Below are positions 17,519 to 26,150 of a DNA stretch of 64,000 nt, one piece after another. This DNA is from an uncultured Bacteroides sp. (GTDB lineage: Bacteria; Bacteroidota; Bacteroidia; Bacteroidales; Bacteroidaceae), in the NCBI RefSeq assembly GCF_905207245.1, contig NZ_CAJLKP010000022.1, positions 1-64,000 on the forward strand. Reading direction: 5' to 3'. How positions within the stretch are numbered: the first letter of the stretch is position 1; each line of letters starts with the position of its first letter. A model generated the notes under the pieces. The model worked only from the letters and a program-made list of their open reading frames with translations, had not been told where the DNA came from and ran no database searches. The translations under genes and the position numbers were made by a program.

Positions 17519-17905
17519 ATGTACTTATTATTAGTTATCTTAATGGTGATTGCATCCTTGCTGATGTGTTTCATTGTATTGATTCAAAATTCCAAAGGAG
17601 GCGGTCTGGCATCCGGCTTTTCTTCTTCCAATCAAATTATGGGTGTTCGCAAGACTACTGACTTTCTGGAAAAAGCTACATGGAGCTTGGCTGCATTCAT
17701 GGTCGTTATGAGCATTGCTACTGCTTATGTTGTTCCTACTTCTTCTGGTAGAGGTGGTGACGTAATTATGGAACAAGCTCAGCAAGAAGAAAAAACCAAC
17801 CCGTATAACATGCCGTCTGGTACAACTGCTCCGCAGACAGAAGCACCTGCAACTCCTGCAGTTCCTGAAACTCCTGCTCCGGCTGCTGAAGAACCGGCTA
17901 ACTAA
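17519..17905 (+). CDS. secG: Preprotein translocase subunit SecG
   Basis: 128 residues with the two SecG membrane segments (about 2-22 and 53-73) and the conserved cytosolic loop IQNSKGGGLASGFSSSNQIMGVRKTTDFLEKATW. The C-terminal ~40 residues are a Pro/Ala/Glu-rich tail (PQTEAPATPAVPETPAPAAEEPAN), an extension common in Bacteroidetes SecG. It stimulates SecYEG-mediated export. It is last in the rlmN-side operon, followed by a terminator. Confidence 0.95.
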   Translation: MYLLLVILMVIASLLMCFIVLIQNSKGGGLASGFSSSNQIMGVRKTTDFLEKATWSLAAFMVVMSIATAYVVPTSSGRGGDVIMEQAQQEEKTNPYNMPSGTTAPQTEAPATPAVPETPAPAAEEPAN

Positions 17906-17942
17906 AGCTATGCGCGGATGAACCGCAAACAGAAATAAGAGA

Positions 17943-17981
17943 GAGGTTGACACTGAAAAGGTGTCAGCCTCTTTTCTTTTT
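17943..17981 (+). terminator. Intrinsic terminator after secG
   Basis: 11-bp stem (GAGGTTGACAC 17943-17953 with GTGTCAGCCTC 17961-17971, one G-U pair), 7-nt loop and a TTTTCTTTTT tail. Confidence 0.92.
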
Positions 17982-17995
17982 ATGCCAGATTTAAT

Positions 17996-18003
17996 TACCT
18001 TTG
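17996..18003 (+). promoter_or_regulatory. -7 box for the MFS transporter
   Basis: TACCTTTG, 53 bp before the ATG and just after the secG terminator. Confidence 0.55.
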
Positions 18004-18056
18004 TCGGGATTATGCAATCTTAAAGCAATAATTTAAAATCTTATATAAATAGTACA

Positions 18057-19448
18057 ATGACAGAACAATTGAAACTTAAATTGAATGACTCCAAAGCTAC
18101 CCGATGGGGCGCGTTGGTGATTGTTGCCTTCACGATGATGGCAGCTTATTATGTAAACGACGTGGTAGCACCGTTGAAAACGATGCTGGAGACAGACTTG
18201 GCTTGGTCGAGCACGGACTTTGGATTCTTTACCGGTGGTTACAGTTTCCTGAATGTATTCTTCTTGATGTTGATTTGGGGAGGACTGATTCTCGACCGTT
18301 TTGGTATCCGTTTCACAGGAAAATTGGCAACCATCTTGATGGTAGGAGGTACAGCACTCGAATACTATGCAATGACAGGACTTGCAGGACCGGATGCACA
18401 AATCTTTGGTCTTAATGAAATTTTCGGTTATAAAGCCGGAGTATTTGTTGCTTTTGCCGGTTATTCTATTTTCGGTGTAGGTGCAGAAGTTGCCGGTATC
18501 ACTGTCTCTAAGATTATAGCTAAATGGTTTAGAGGTAAAGAATTGGCTACAGCTATGGGTGTACAGGTAGCTTTAGCTCGTATTGGTTCGCAAGCCGGTT
18601 ATGCAGTAGCTATTCCTTTGGCACGTGCTTTCGGAATCACCACTCCGGTATTGGTTGGTTTAATTTTATTAGTGGGTGGCTTGGTTGCTTTCTTTATTTT
18701 CTCCGTGATGGATAAGAAGCTGGATAAGCAGATGGAAGCGGCTGCCATAGCGGCCGGTACGGAAGGAGAGGAAGAGAAGTTCTCTTTCAAAGATGTGAAG
18801 AATATCTTGGTTAATCCGGGGTTCTGGCTGATAGCTTTGCTGTGTGTGTTGTTCTACTCATGTGTGTTCCCCTTCCAGAAGTTTGCTTCCGAATTAATGA
18901 TTATCAAATATGGCATTAATGAAAATGTGGCAGGAACTTTTGCCGGGTTGCCGGCATTGGGTGCACTGATTCTGACTCCGGTATTCGGCGGGTTTATTGA
19001 TAAGCGCGGCAAATCGGCTTCTATTATGATATTAGGTGCTGCCATGCTGATAGGTGTACACTTTATATATGCCATTCCTGCCATTGATTATTGGCTGGTA
19101 GCTATTGCATTGATGATTATTCTGGGTATTGCTTTCTCGCTGGTACCATCTGCCATGTGGCCTGCTGTTGCCAAGATATTCCCGGTAAGCCAGTTAGGTA
19201 CAGCGTATGCATTGATATTCTTTATCCAGAATATCGGTCTGTGGGGTATTCCTACCCTGATTGGTAAAGTGCTTGATGTTTATTGTATAGTGGGGCAAAA
19301 AACTGACGGTACGAATATATATGATTATACAATACCTATGTGTATTTTCACCGGTATTGCTTGCTTATCTCTTGTGGTAGCCTTTTTGTTGAAGAGGGCA
19401 GATAAAAAGTATGGTTATCAATTGGAAGAACCTAATATTCAAGAATAG
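18057..19448 (+). CDS. Major facilitator superfamily transporter
   Basis: 463 residues with about 12 predicted membrane segments. Segment 1 is GALVIVAFTMMAAYYVNDVV; the loop GGLILDRFGIRFTGK after segment 2 is the usual MFS motif A-like sequence. A central cytosolic loop (about 218-245) is charged, and a second GGFIDKRGKSAS loop sits in the C-terminal half. The substrate is not evident. It is followed after 6 bp by the PqqD-like gene, so the two are likely cotranscribed. Confidence 0.9.
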   Translation: MTEQLKLKLNDSKATRWGALVIVAFTMMAAYYVNDVVAPLKTMLETDLAWSSTDFGFFTGGYSFLNVFFLMLIWGGLILDRFGIRFTGKLATILMVGGTALEYYAMTGLAGPDAQIFGLNEIFGYKAGVFVAFAGYSIFGVGAEVAGITVSKIIAKWFRGKELATAMGVQVALARIGSQAGYAVAIPLARAFGITTPVLVGLILLVGGLVAFFIFSVMDKKLDKQMEAAAIAAGTEGEEEKFSFKDVKNILVNPGFWLIALLCVLFYSCVFPFQKFASELMIIKYGINENVAGTFAGLPALGALILTPVFGGFIDKRGKSASIMILGAAMLIGVHFIYAIPAIDYWLVAIALMIILGIAFSLVPSAMWPAVAKIFPVSQLGTAYALIFFIQNIGLWGIPTLIGKVLDVYCIVGQKTDGTNIYDYTIPMCIFTGIACLSLVVAFLLKRADKKYGYQLEEPNIQE

Positions 19449-19454
19449 GTAAAA

Positions 19455-19805
19455 ATGGGAACACTTGAAGGTAAAATCAGTCTACTGGATGCTATTCCGG
19501 TGCGTTGTAACCATATCATGACGGAATGGGAAGGGGATTGCGCTATAATTTCCTACCCCCGGTTCAAATATGAATGGATGCGCCGTCTTTTGTTACCAAA
19601 AAGTATGTCTCCCGATATTCATATTCGCTTTGAAGAACACGGCAGTGCTGTCTGGAAACTGATAGATGGGCAGCATACCGTGCAAGAGATAATTTCTCTG
19701 CTTGCCGAACATTTTCATCCTGACGAGAATTATGCTTCGCGGGTTACGACTTATGTGATGCGATTGCAAAAGGATGAACTTATTAAATTGAAAATTGAAA
19801 ATTAA
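19455..19805 (+). CDS. PqqD-like (RRE-fold) protein
   Basis: 116 residues, cytoplasmic. The C-terminal 70 residues (HIRFEEHGSAVWKLIDGQHTVQEIISLLAEHFHPDENYASRVTTYVMRLQKDELIKL) fit the PqqD/RRE winged-helix fold that delivers precursor peptides to modifying enzymes. The helix-strand pattern GSAVWxLIDGxxTVxEI is diagnostic. No radical SAM protein, precursor peptide or other modification enzyme is adjacent; the only partner is the upstream MFS transporter. In Bacteroides such lone PqqD-like proteins are common and their role is unknown. Confidence 0.78.
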   Translation: MGTLEGKISLLDAIPVRCNHIMTEWEGDCAIISYPRFKYEWMRRLLLPKSMSPDIHIRFEEHGSAVWKLIDGQHTVQEIISLLAEHFHPDENYASRVTTYVMRLQKDELIKLKIEN

Positions 19806-19806
19806 A

Positions 19807-19868
19807 AATTAAAAATTAAAGGCTGCGCAGTGTTTGAACATTAACTGCGCAGCCTTTAATTTTTAATT
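19807..19868. terminator. Bidirectional terminator, 25-bp perfect stem
   Basis: Arms 19807-19831 and 19844-19868 are perfectly complementary, with a 12-nt loop. The core GGCTGCGCAGT is flanked by AT-rich arm ends that give T-tracts on both strands. It lies between convergent genes and overlaps the extreme end of neither. Confidence 0.93.
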
Positions 19869-19877
19869 CCTTCAGTT

Positions 19878-20936
19878 TCATTCTTTGTCTACTTTGACCA
19901 AAGCTCCTGTGTCAGGGTTGAATAACACTTTAATTGTGGAGTTCTTATTGAACAGCACGGGAGCAAGATATTCGACTACGCCAAATTGTGTAATGGGTAT
20001 TTCTGAATTATACAACTCCTCGTTCTGGTATTTCAATGTAACTTTAGCTCTGCCGGGCGCGTTGTATGCAACGCCATCTACCTGTTTCTTGGGAAGTTCA
20101 GCAGGAATAGTAATGGTTTTGAGGTCTGTTATTGTGATGTACACCGGTTCGCCTGCCAGGTCGTCATTGGCTACAACTCCTAATTTCTTTGAAAAGCGGA
20201 AAGCGACTTCGTTCTTCATTTCTTTAGGAACGATACGGATGTTGTATATCTTCTCTTCTTTTGTTACTTTACCGGCGAACATTTCTGTCAAGGCACGTTC
20301 TTGCAAAGTCAAGTTGTCCAACATAAGTTTCAGTTGTGCACCGTCTTTGGGCATGTTGTCTGTTTCGCCACGCAACAGGGCATTTTTGCTTTCGCGGATG
20401 CTATAAATTTCCTTAGCTACCAGTTCCGCCATCTTTGCCGTTGAATTTGCCATCAGAATTTCTTCTGTCAGGAAATTGCGGGGATTGAGGTTAGGAGTGT
20501 TATCCGTAGCTTTAGGCTCTACGGGAGTTGCCTTTTTCTGTCCGCTGCCCAATGGCATGTTGATGGAATAGATGATACCGTCTTTGCCCAACTCAATGAG
20601 AGGGGCTACGGTTTTATCCTTCATCTTTACAAAATATACATTCTCATTATCGGGTACGCCGATAACTTCCGTTTGTATCTTGTCCAGTGTCCAGTAGGTT
20701 TCCGAATCGGGAGAAACGTTGGTTAATCGCAGATAGCGTTCGGCATACTTAGAAAATTCTCCGGGAGTATAGATGTTTTTGGTAACTTGCACGGTGAGTT
20801 CAATTTCCGTTTTAGGCAATACATAAGTCACCCCATAGTCCTTGCCACGGGTGACACCGGCCGTCACTTCCGTTTGACCTACAGCGGTCACGGAGAATAA
20901 CAGGGCTGAAAGCAATATTATATTTTTTTTCTTCAT
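19878..20936 (-). CDS. DUF4831 family exported protein
   Basis: 352 residues with signal peptide (MKKKNIILLSALLFSVTAVGQ). The sequence TEVTAGVTRGKDYGVTYVLPKTEIELTVQVTK, the FLTEEILMANSTAKMAELVAKEIYSIRESK helix and ALTEMFAGKVTKEEKIYNIRIVP match, as I recall, DUF4831, a Bacteroidetes family of unknown function. It is monocistronic and leftward, with a good -7 box and a striking 22-bp tandem repeat upstream, suggesting dedicated regulation. It ends 10 bp from the bidirectional terminator. Confidence 0.85.
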   Translation of the reverse strand: MKKKNIILLSALLFSVTAVGQTEVTAGVTRGKDYGVTYVLPKTEIELTVQVTKNIYTPGEFSKYAERYLRLTNVSPDSETYWTLDKIQTEVIGVPDNENVYFVKMKDKTVAPLIELGKDGIIYSINMPLGSGQKKATPVEPKATDNTPNLNPRNFLTEEILMANSTAKMAELVAKEIYSIRESKNALLRGETDNMPKDGAQLKLMLDNLTLQERALTEMFAGKVTKEEKIYNIRIVPKEMKNEVAFRFSKKLGVVANDDLAGEPVYITITDLKTITIPAELPKKQVDGVAYNAPGRAKVTLKYQNEELYNSEIPITQFGVVEYLAPVLFNKNSTIKVLFNPDTGALVKVDKE

Positions 20937-20970
20937 AAGTCGCGTTGTTAAAACAATTTCGGTTAAGGGA

Positions 20971-20978
20971 CAAAGTTA
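20971..20978 (-). promoter_or_regulatory. -7 box for the DUF4831 gene
   Basis: TAACTTTG on the minus strand, 34 bp upstream of the ATG, with CTTG (20995-20998) as a possible -33. Confidence 0.6.
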
Positions 20979-21061
20979 ATGAAGTTATTTTTGTCAAGAG
21001 TAGAATTACGGAATATTAACAGAATAACCGAATTGAGGGAGCTGCCGGTACTTTCCGTCTT

Positions 21062-21171
21062 AATAGATGGTATGTTTGGTCTCAATAGATAGTATGTTTT
21101 GTTCCGATAGATGGTGTGTTTTGCCTCAATAGATGGTCTGTTTTACTCCGATAAATGATGTTTTGGATATA
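21062..21171. repeat. Five tandem 22-bp repeats
   Basis: Units begin at 21062, 21084, 21106, 21128 and 21150, an exact 22-bp period. Each starts with (A/G)ATAGATGGT or a close variant and continues with NTGTTTT and a pyrimidine-rich end; the fifth is degenerate. The array fills most of the 349-bp gap between the DUF4831 gene and the lactonase gene, about 85-195 bp upstream of the DUF4831 -7 box. Outside the array this gap holds only that -7 box and the terminator at 21171-21203. Confidence 0.93.
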
Positions 21172-21203
21172 AAAAACAGGGAGAAGTATTGCTTCTCCCT
21201 GTT
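21171..21203 (-). terminator. Terminator of the lactonase-like gene
   Basis: 12-bp perfect stem (AACAGGGAGAAG 21175-21186 with 21192-21203), 5-nt loop. On the minus strand it is followed by TTTTTTATATCC. Confidence 0.93.
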
Positions 21204-21285
21204 ACTATCTATAAATCCAAATCTAAATCAGGATTACGTTGACAAATATACGATATTAAATACCGGAAGTCAAACTTTTGCCCGG

Positions 21286-22401
21286 TTATTTTACGAATTG
21301 GATGCAAACGGGCTTATCCACCTTGATATCCTGATGTATGTCGAATAACAGTCCTGTGATGGGATCGCGTTGGAATACCTGAATCACATGGCTGTCCCGG
21401 CAAGCTGCCAACAGATACTTTCCATTCGGGGTGATGATGAAGTTGCGCGGATGGATACCTGTCAGTTGGTATCCTGCCTTTGCCAGCATGCCGGTTTCAG
21501 GATTTACTTCAAAGATAGCAATGCCGTCACCTTTCAGCCGGTTGCTGGCATAGAGGTATTTCCCGTCGGGACTTAGGTGTATATCGGCACTGCCACGTGC
21601 ACGGAGCGTATCGGCGGCAATAGTTTGTATCTTTTCTAATTTTCCATCCAGATAGCTGAAAGCGGTGATATTACCTGATAACTCACTGATAAGATAGGCA
21701 TACTTTCCGTTGGGACTGAATGTCAGATGGCGTGGACCGGAATTGGAATCCACTTCGATGGCTTCGGTAGAGGGGTGGGGGATGATACTCTTCGGATGCA
21801 TCACGAAGCGCAGGATGCGGTCGGCACTGAAATCGGTGGCGAAGATATATTTTCCGTCCGGAGAGAAGACGGCGCAATGTACGTGGGGTGTTGCTTGTCT
21901 GTCAGCGTCCGGTCCGCCGGTGCTACCTTCAAAAAGGGTATCGGCGGGTTCCAATGAACCGTCTTTTTTCAGTGGAAAGACGGACATGCTTCCGCCGCTG
22001 TAGTTGGCTGTAAGTACTTCTTTTCCATTGGTGGAAACGTAGCATGGGTCGGCACCCATAGTCGGCTGGCGGTTCAACAGACGAAGCTGTCCCGTTTTTT
22101 TGTCGAAGGAGAAAGCATTGAGTGCTGCCGTCGTATCGTTCATTTCGCTGACGGCATAGACGAACTTGCCGTCTTCGGAAGGAACGAGATAGGAAGGATT
22201 GAGCACTTCAATGGAACCGAGTGCCGTTGCCATACCTGTTGCCTGATTGAAACGGAAGGTGTAGATGCCTTTACTGTTTCCGTCGGTATACGTGCCCACC
22301 AACATGGTGAGTTCATCACTTTCACTGTTTACGTTTCCCGCCTTACGAGGAGAGCAGGCCACCATAGCTAATCCAAGCATAAAGAAAAGAAGTTTTCTCA
22401 T
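21286..22401 (-). CDS. Lactonase-family seven-bladed propeller lipoprotein
   Basis: 371 residues from the ATG at 22401, which opens a signal peptide with lipobox AMVACSPR; a longer frame would add residues encoded by a DNA repeat. Propeller blades recur as LVGTYTDGNSKGIYTFRFN, HVHCAVFSPDGKYIFATDFSADRILRF, SGPRHLTFSPNGKYAYLISELSG and HPRNFIITPNGKYLLAACRDSHVIQVF. The family includes 6-phosphogluconolactonase (Pgl) and carboxy-cis,cis-muconate cyclase; the export signal argues for an extracytoplasmic lactonase or scaffold. It lies downstream of the GH3 gene with no promoter of its own visible, so it may share that transcript. Confidence 0.88.
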   Translation of the reverse strand: MRKLLFFMLGLAMVACSPRKAGNVNSESDELTMLVGTYTDGNSKGIYTFRFNQATGMATALGSIEVLNPSYLVPSEDGKFVYAVSEMNDTTAALNAFSFDKKTGQLRLLNRQPTMGADPCYVSTNGKEVLTANYSGGSMSVFPLKKDGSLEPADTLFEGSTGGPDADRQATPHVHCAVFSPDGKYIFATDFSADRILRFVMHPKSIIPHPSTEAIEVDSNSGPRHLTFSPNGKYAYLISELSGNITAFSYLDGKLEKIQTIAADTLRARGSADIHLSPDGKYLYASNRLKGDGIAIFEVNPETGMLAKAGYQLTGIHPRNFIITPNGKYLLAACRDSHVIQVFQRDPITGLLFDIHQDIKVDKPVCIQFVK

Positions 22402-22427
22402 GATACTATAATTTTTATTTAATGAAG

Positions 22428-22514
22428 AATGAAGAATGAGGAATGAAGAATTTTGCTGAATTATTTGAATATGCCGCAAGGTAATTTTTCATTCTTCATT
22501 CCTCATTCTTCATT
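22428..22514. repeat. 24-bp perfect inverted repeat overlapping the GH3 stop codon
   Basis: Arms 22428-22451 and 22491-22514 are exact reverse complements built from GAATGA/GAAGAATGA units, with a 39-nt spacer. The right arm encodes the last residues and stop of the GH3 gene. Confidence 0.95.
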
Positions 22515-25325
22515 AAAATTCACTTCCGCCACCCCTACACGGTCATCGTTCAGCACGATGCGCAAGTCGCTGGCAGTGGTTCCTTTGAACGTGTATGAAA
22601 TCAGCTTGCCGTACTCGCTGACTGTACCCGAATAAACCGTCAGGAACTGTCCGCCACCGCCCGAAAGCTGTATCTCAAACTCTGCCGGCAGACCGTTGCT
22701 TCTGCTGAATGCAATGGAAACACCATCTACCTTAGAGCCGTTCTCTAAGGCAAAGGTAATATAATCTCCTTTATTTCCCTCCCAAACAGTATTCATTTTT
22801 TTATCAAGTACGTTCATTACGCTTTCCGGATTGGTGCTGGCAGTCACAGGACTGTCTGTTTGGGCTTGCGTTTGCATAGGAGCGTTTGGGTCTTCTACTG
22901 TCAACATTCCATTCAGACGAATGTCTTCGGAAGAGGCACCTATCATGATGCTGAAGTCTCCCGGTTCTACCACCCATTCCATGTGCTTATCCAGTAGTTC
23001 CAGGTGTTTACGGTCGAGGGTGAAGGTAACTTCCTTCGTTTCTCCCGGTTGCAGGTGGATGCGCTCGAACCCTGCAAGATTCTTTTCATAAGTGGTGACA
23101 CTGCTCAGCATATCGCGGATATAGAGTTGCACTATTTCATCGCCTGCCCGCTTTCCGATATTGGTAACTTTGCAGCGTACGGTGGCTTTCTGATTGGCAG
23201 TCATCACCTTCGGACTGATTTTGATATCGGAATATTCGAAGGTGGTATAACTCAGACCGTATCCGAAGGGATAAAGAGCACCGTTGACACGTGACATATT
23301 TCCATCCGGTCCCGGATTCTTTCCCCCGTCAATTTGTGAGGAAGGTTTGCAGGGGAAGTTGAAAGGGATTTGTCCCACACTTTTGGGGAAGGTAACAGTC
23401 AGCTTTCCGCCCGGATTATAATCTCCGAAGAGTACATCGGCCACTGCCGTGCCACCTTTAGACCCTGGATACCAGGTTTCCAGAATGGCGGGGACAAACT
23501 TATCCGCCCAGTTGATAGAAAGTGGACGACCGTTAATCAACACCAGTACAACAGGCTTTCCCGTTGCCTGCACGGCTTGAAGAAGTTTCAGTTGTCGTCC
23601 CGGCAGGTCAATGCTGCTGCGTGATTTGTTTTCACCACAGGTGCGTTGTCCGCCGCCTAATACAACGACGGCTACATCAGCTTGGCGTGCATTCTCTACG
23701 GCTTTGTTTATTTCTGCTTGTTCTTCATCAGTCATGGGATATTCGATGAGTTCGCTTTCCGGCCAGTTGGCGTCTACAAGGTCGCATCCCTTTGTATACA
23801 GCACTTCTGTTTTACCTTCGGTCTTTTGGCGGATACCCTCCAATACCGTGGTTACTTCTACTGCCAACGGACCATAGTGCGTCAGTGCATAACCTTCTTC
23901 ATTGGCATTCGGGCCGCATACGGCTATCTTTTTTACGTTGTTGATGTCCAGTGGCAATACGTTGTTTTCATTCTTCAACAGGACGAGGCTTTCGTGTGAG
24001 GCTTGCAGGGCTACTGCTTCATTCTCTGCTTTCTCCACTTCTTTATCGGCCCCTGCAAGGTCGGTCTGATAGGGAGCATCAAATAGTCCGACAAGGAACT
24101 TTACACGCAGGATGTCACGTACGCGGTCGTTGATGACGTCTTCGCTCAGTCCGCCCTCTTTTACCAGTTCGCGTAGCGGCAATACATACGAGTCCGGTGA
24201 GCGGAAGGTACAACGTACGTTCAGACCTGCCTCCACACTTTGGCGTACGGCTTCTTTCATGTCTTTGGCAGTGCTGTGTTTCGTATAGAGATATTCTACG
24301 GCGTCACTGTCGGAAACGACGTATCCGCGAAATCCCATTTCACCACGCAGGCGTGTAGTCAGCCAGTAATAACTGCCTTGTATGGGGATGCCGTCGTAGT
24401 CATTGTACGAACTCATTACTCCCAGCATGCCTGCTTCTTTTATGACTCGTTTGAAGGGATAGACGTGTATCATCTCCACTTCGCGCGGAGACATTTGCGG
24501 GTCTACACGTGCCATACCTTCGCGGGCACCTTTGTTATTGCTGTAGGCAACAAAGTGTTTTCCGGTGGCTGCCACTTGGTGGTTGTGCTGCATGCCGCGC
24601 ACCATCTCAATGCCTAGTTCGGCTACGAGGTAAGGAGATTCGCCGTACACTTCTTCATATCGTCCCCAACGCTGGTCGCGGCCTACATCGAGAATAGGAG
24701 CATAGACATTGGTGTATCCCAACATACGGGCTTCCCGCCCGGTGATAAGTCCCACCTGGTGTATAAGTTCACGGTTCCAGGTGTGTCCTAATCCCAGTTG
24801 GGTGGGGAAGTTGGTGGCACGGTAGCTCTCTACGCCACGGATGCCTTCATTGGTGAAATCTACGGGAATGCCGAGGCGGGTTTCTTCTATGAAGAAGCGT
24901 TGCACTTCGTTCAGTGCCCAGGCATGGCGGGAGGCTGGCCATACGTTCGGATTATCCGATGGGGGTAGTTCCCATTGCTGGAAGCCGTTCAGGTGTTCGT
25001 CGATGGCACCGATGCCGTCTTTCCAAAGCATTTGCTTCCATTCGGGGGTGGGGAGGTCATCTTTCAATACGCGTTTATAACCGTAGAGGGTGACCATCTG
25101 GCAGGTCTTTTCGTCCAGTGTCATCTGGCTGAGCAGGTCTTCGATGCGTGCGTCCAGCGTGGCGTTGGGGTCTTCGTACACATCTTTCACTCCGTTTTTG
25201 TTGAAGTCTATCCAGCCTTTCCGGTATATCTCACTTTTCGCGGGTTTGTACACGGATGGAATCTTTTGGGCTGACAACAGACAGGTGCCACTCAACAGCA
25301 GGCAAGTCGTAATTATTCTTTTCAT
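22503..25325 (-). CDS. Glycoside hydrolase family 3 (beta-glucosidase/xylosidase type) with C-terminal discoidin-like domain
   Basis: 940 residues from the ATG at 25325, which begins a signal peptide (MKRIITTCLLLSGTCLLSAQ) and sits 30 bp after a -7 box. The GH3 N-domain contains DVGRDQRWGRYEEVYGESP, GKHFVAYSNN and the nucleophile D339 in VVSDSDAV. The C-domain follows (LLKNENNVLPLD, GGGQRTCGENKSRSSIDLPG), then a fibronectin III-like domain (about 690-800; GDEIVQLYIRDMLSSVTTYEKNLAGFERIHLQPGE). A final ~110-residue beta-sandwich ends in DLRIVLNDDRVGVAEVNFNEE. The enzyme probably removes beta-linked glucose or xylose from oligosaccharides in the periplasm. Precise specificity is not readable. 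Its last codons lie in a DNA repeat. Confidence 0.95.
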   Translation of the reverse strand: MKRIITTCLLLSGTCLLSAQKIPSVYKPAKSEIYRKGWIDFNKNGVKDVYEDPNATLDARIEDLLSQMTLDEKTCQMVTLYGYKRVLKDDLPTPEWKQMLWKDGIGAIDEHLNGFQQWELPPSDNPNVWPASRHAWALNEVQRFFIEETRLGIPVDFTNEGIRGVESYRATNFPTQLGLGHTWNRELIHQVGLITGREARMLGYTNVYAPILDVGRDQRWGRYEEVYGESPYLVAELGIEMVRGMQHNHQVAATGKHFVAYSNNKGAREGMARVDPQMSPREVEMIHVYPFKRVIKEAGMLGVMSSYNDYDGIPIQGSYYWLTTRLRGEMGFRGYVVSDSDAVEYLYTKHSTAKDMKEAVRQSVEAGLNVRCTFRSPDSYVLPLRELVKEGGLSEDVINDRVRDILRVKFLVGLFDAPYQTDLAGADKEVEKAENEAVALQASHESLVLLKNENNVLPLDINNVKKIAVCGPNANEEGYALTHYGPLAVEVTTVLEGIRQKTEGKTEVLYTKGCDLVDANWPESELIEYPMTDEEQAEINKAVENARQADVAVVVLGGGQRTCGENKSRSSIDLPGRQLKLLQAVQATGKPVVLVLINGRPLSINWADKFVPAILETWYPGSKGGTAVADVLFGDYNPGGKLTVTFPKSVGQIPFNFPCKPSSQIDGGKNPGPDGNMSRVNGALYPFGYGLSYTTFEYSDIKISPKVMTANQKATVRCKVTNIGKRAGDEIVQLYIRDMLSSVTTYEKNLAGFERIHLQPGETKEVTFTLDRKHLELLDKHMEWVVEPGDFSIMIGASSEDIRLNGMLTVEDPNAPMQTQAQTDSPVTASTNPESVMNVLDKKMNTVWEGNKGDYITFALENGSKVDGVSIAFSRSNGLPAEFEIQLSGGGGQFLTVYSGTVSEYGKLISYTFKGTTASDLRIVLNDDRVGVAEVNFNEE

Positions 25326-25355
25326 GGTATATAGGTTTTCTTTTAAATCTACAGA

Positions 25356-25363
25356 CAAAGATA
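25356..25363 (-). promoter_or_regulatory. -7 box for the GH3 gene
   Basis: TATCTTTG on the minus strand, 30 bp before the chosen ATG; CAAA at 25389-25392 would be a distant -33. Confidence 0.6.
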
Positions 25364-25626
25364 CGGCAATTCAAGGGGAGGGAGTGGGCAAAATTGTCCA
25401 TGTTTGTGTATGATATATTCCATTGTGAATGATAAAAAGCTGACTTCTGCCATTACGTTCGCATCGGGATTATAATATTTGCTAATAAATGAAGTATGAA
25501 AACAAAAGATTTCCTATCTTTGCAGGAAAGATATGCGGCTATGAGATAGTATTCTGGTGTCTTTTTGTTATTGATACTATTTAGTGTGGCTGCATTTTTC
25601 TGATTTCTAATACGTTAGATTTATCT
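25364..25626. other. Intergenic region between GH3 and the tmRNA gene
   Basis: No gene seen. It holds a TATCTTTG on the plus strand at 25515-25522, and a weaker TACGTTAG at 25611-25618 that would place a start at the tmRNA 5' end. Either could drive the tmRNA; the first implies a 5' leader removed by processing. Confidence 0.5.
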
Positions 25627-26020
25627 GGGGTTGACTGGATTTGACAGCGGGTAGAAATAGTAAGTAAGCATGCAGTGCGTCGTTGATTTGCACTTTAATC
25701 TCAGTCTTCAAAATTTTATCTGGCGAAAGACAATACGCTCTTGCTGCTTAATCGAATCATAGTAGATTAGCTTAATCCCGGCACTAGGTGCTGGGACGAG
25801 ACATCACTCGGAAGCTGTTGCTCCGAAGCATTCCGATACAGTGGTGCAGTTACATCGGGGATAGTTTTTGTCGGCCTTGAGGCAAGAATGAAACTTTAAA
25901 GGATAAGGCAACGATTGATGGCTTTGGTTCTGCCGTTGCTCGAAAATCTAAGCAAAGATAAGCATGTAGAAAGCTTATGATTTCCTCGTTTGGACGAGGG
26001 TTCGATTCCCTCCAGCTCCA
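25627..26020 (+). ncRNA. ssrA: Transfer-messenger RNA
   Basis: Rescues stalled ribosomes by acting first as alanyl-tRNA and then as mRNA for a degradation tag. The 5' GGGGTTG (25627-25633) pairs with CAGCTCC (26013-26019) to form the acceptor stem. The 3' end shows the T-arm GAGGGTTCGATTCCCTC. The tag frame at 25722-25751 reads GERQYALAA then TAA; YALAA is the protease-recognition end. The 3' CCA is not encoded: the discriminator A at 26020 is followed by CTT. About 394 nt, one-piece form, followed by a strong terminator. Confidence 0.96.
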
Positions 26021-26030
26021 CTTTAATAAA

Positions 26031-26073
26031 AGATAAGTCCTTGAATTATTAAAATTCAAGGACTTATCTTTTT
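26031..26073 (+). terminator. Terminator of the tmRNA gene
   Basis: 17-bp perfect stem (26031-26047 with 26053-26069), 5-nt loop and a T run. Confidence 0.95.
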
Positions 26074-26150
26074 CTTATTATACTCCTCTTCTTGCTTTCA
26101 TCTTTTTGTGCTCATTTACCTTACTTGCCGTTAAATGAAGGCAGAGCACA

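Noticed and set aside
21062..21171. CRISPR array
   Set aside because: Units are contiguous 22-bp tandem repeats with no unique spacers, and no cas genes are in the window.
22402..22479. N-terminal extension of the lactonase-like protein to 22479
   Set aside because: The extra residues are encoded by the palindromic repeat and would precede a complete lipoprotein signal peptide.
22831..25413. Several open frames of 60-125 codons on the plus strand opposite the GH3 gene
   Set aside because: They mirror the high-GC codon pattern of the GH3 gene, have no domain content, and lack promoters or ribosome sites.
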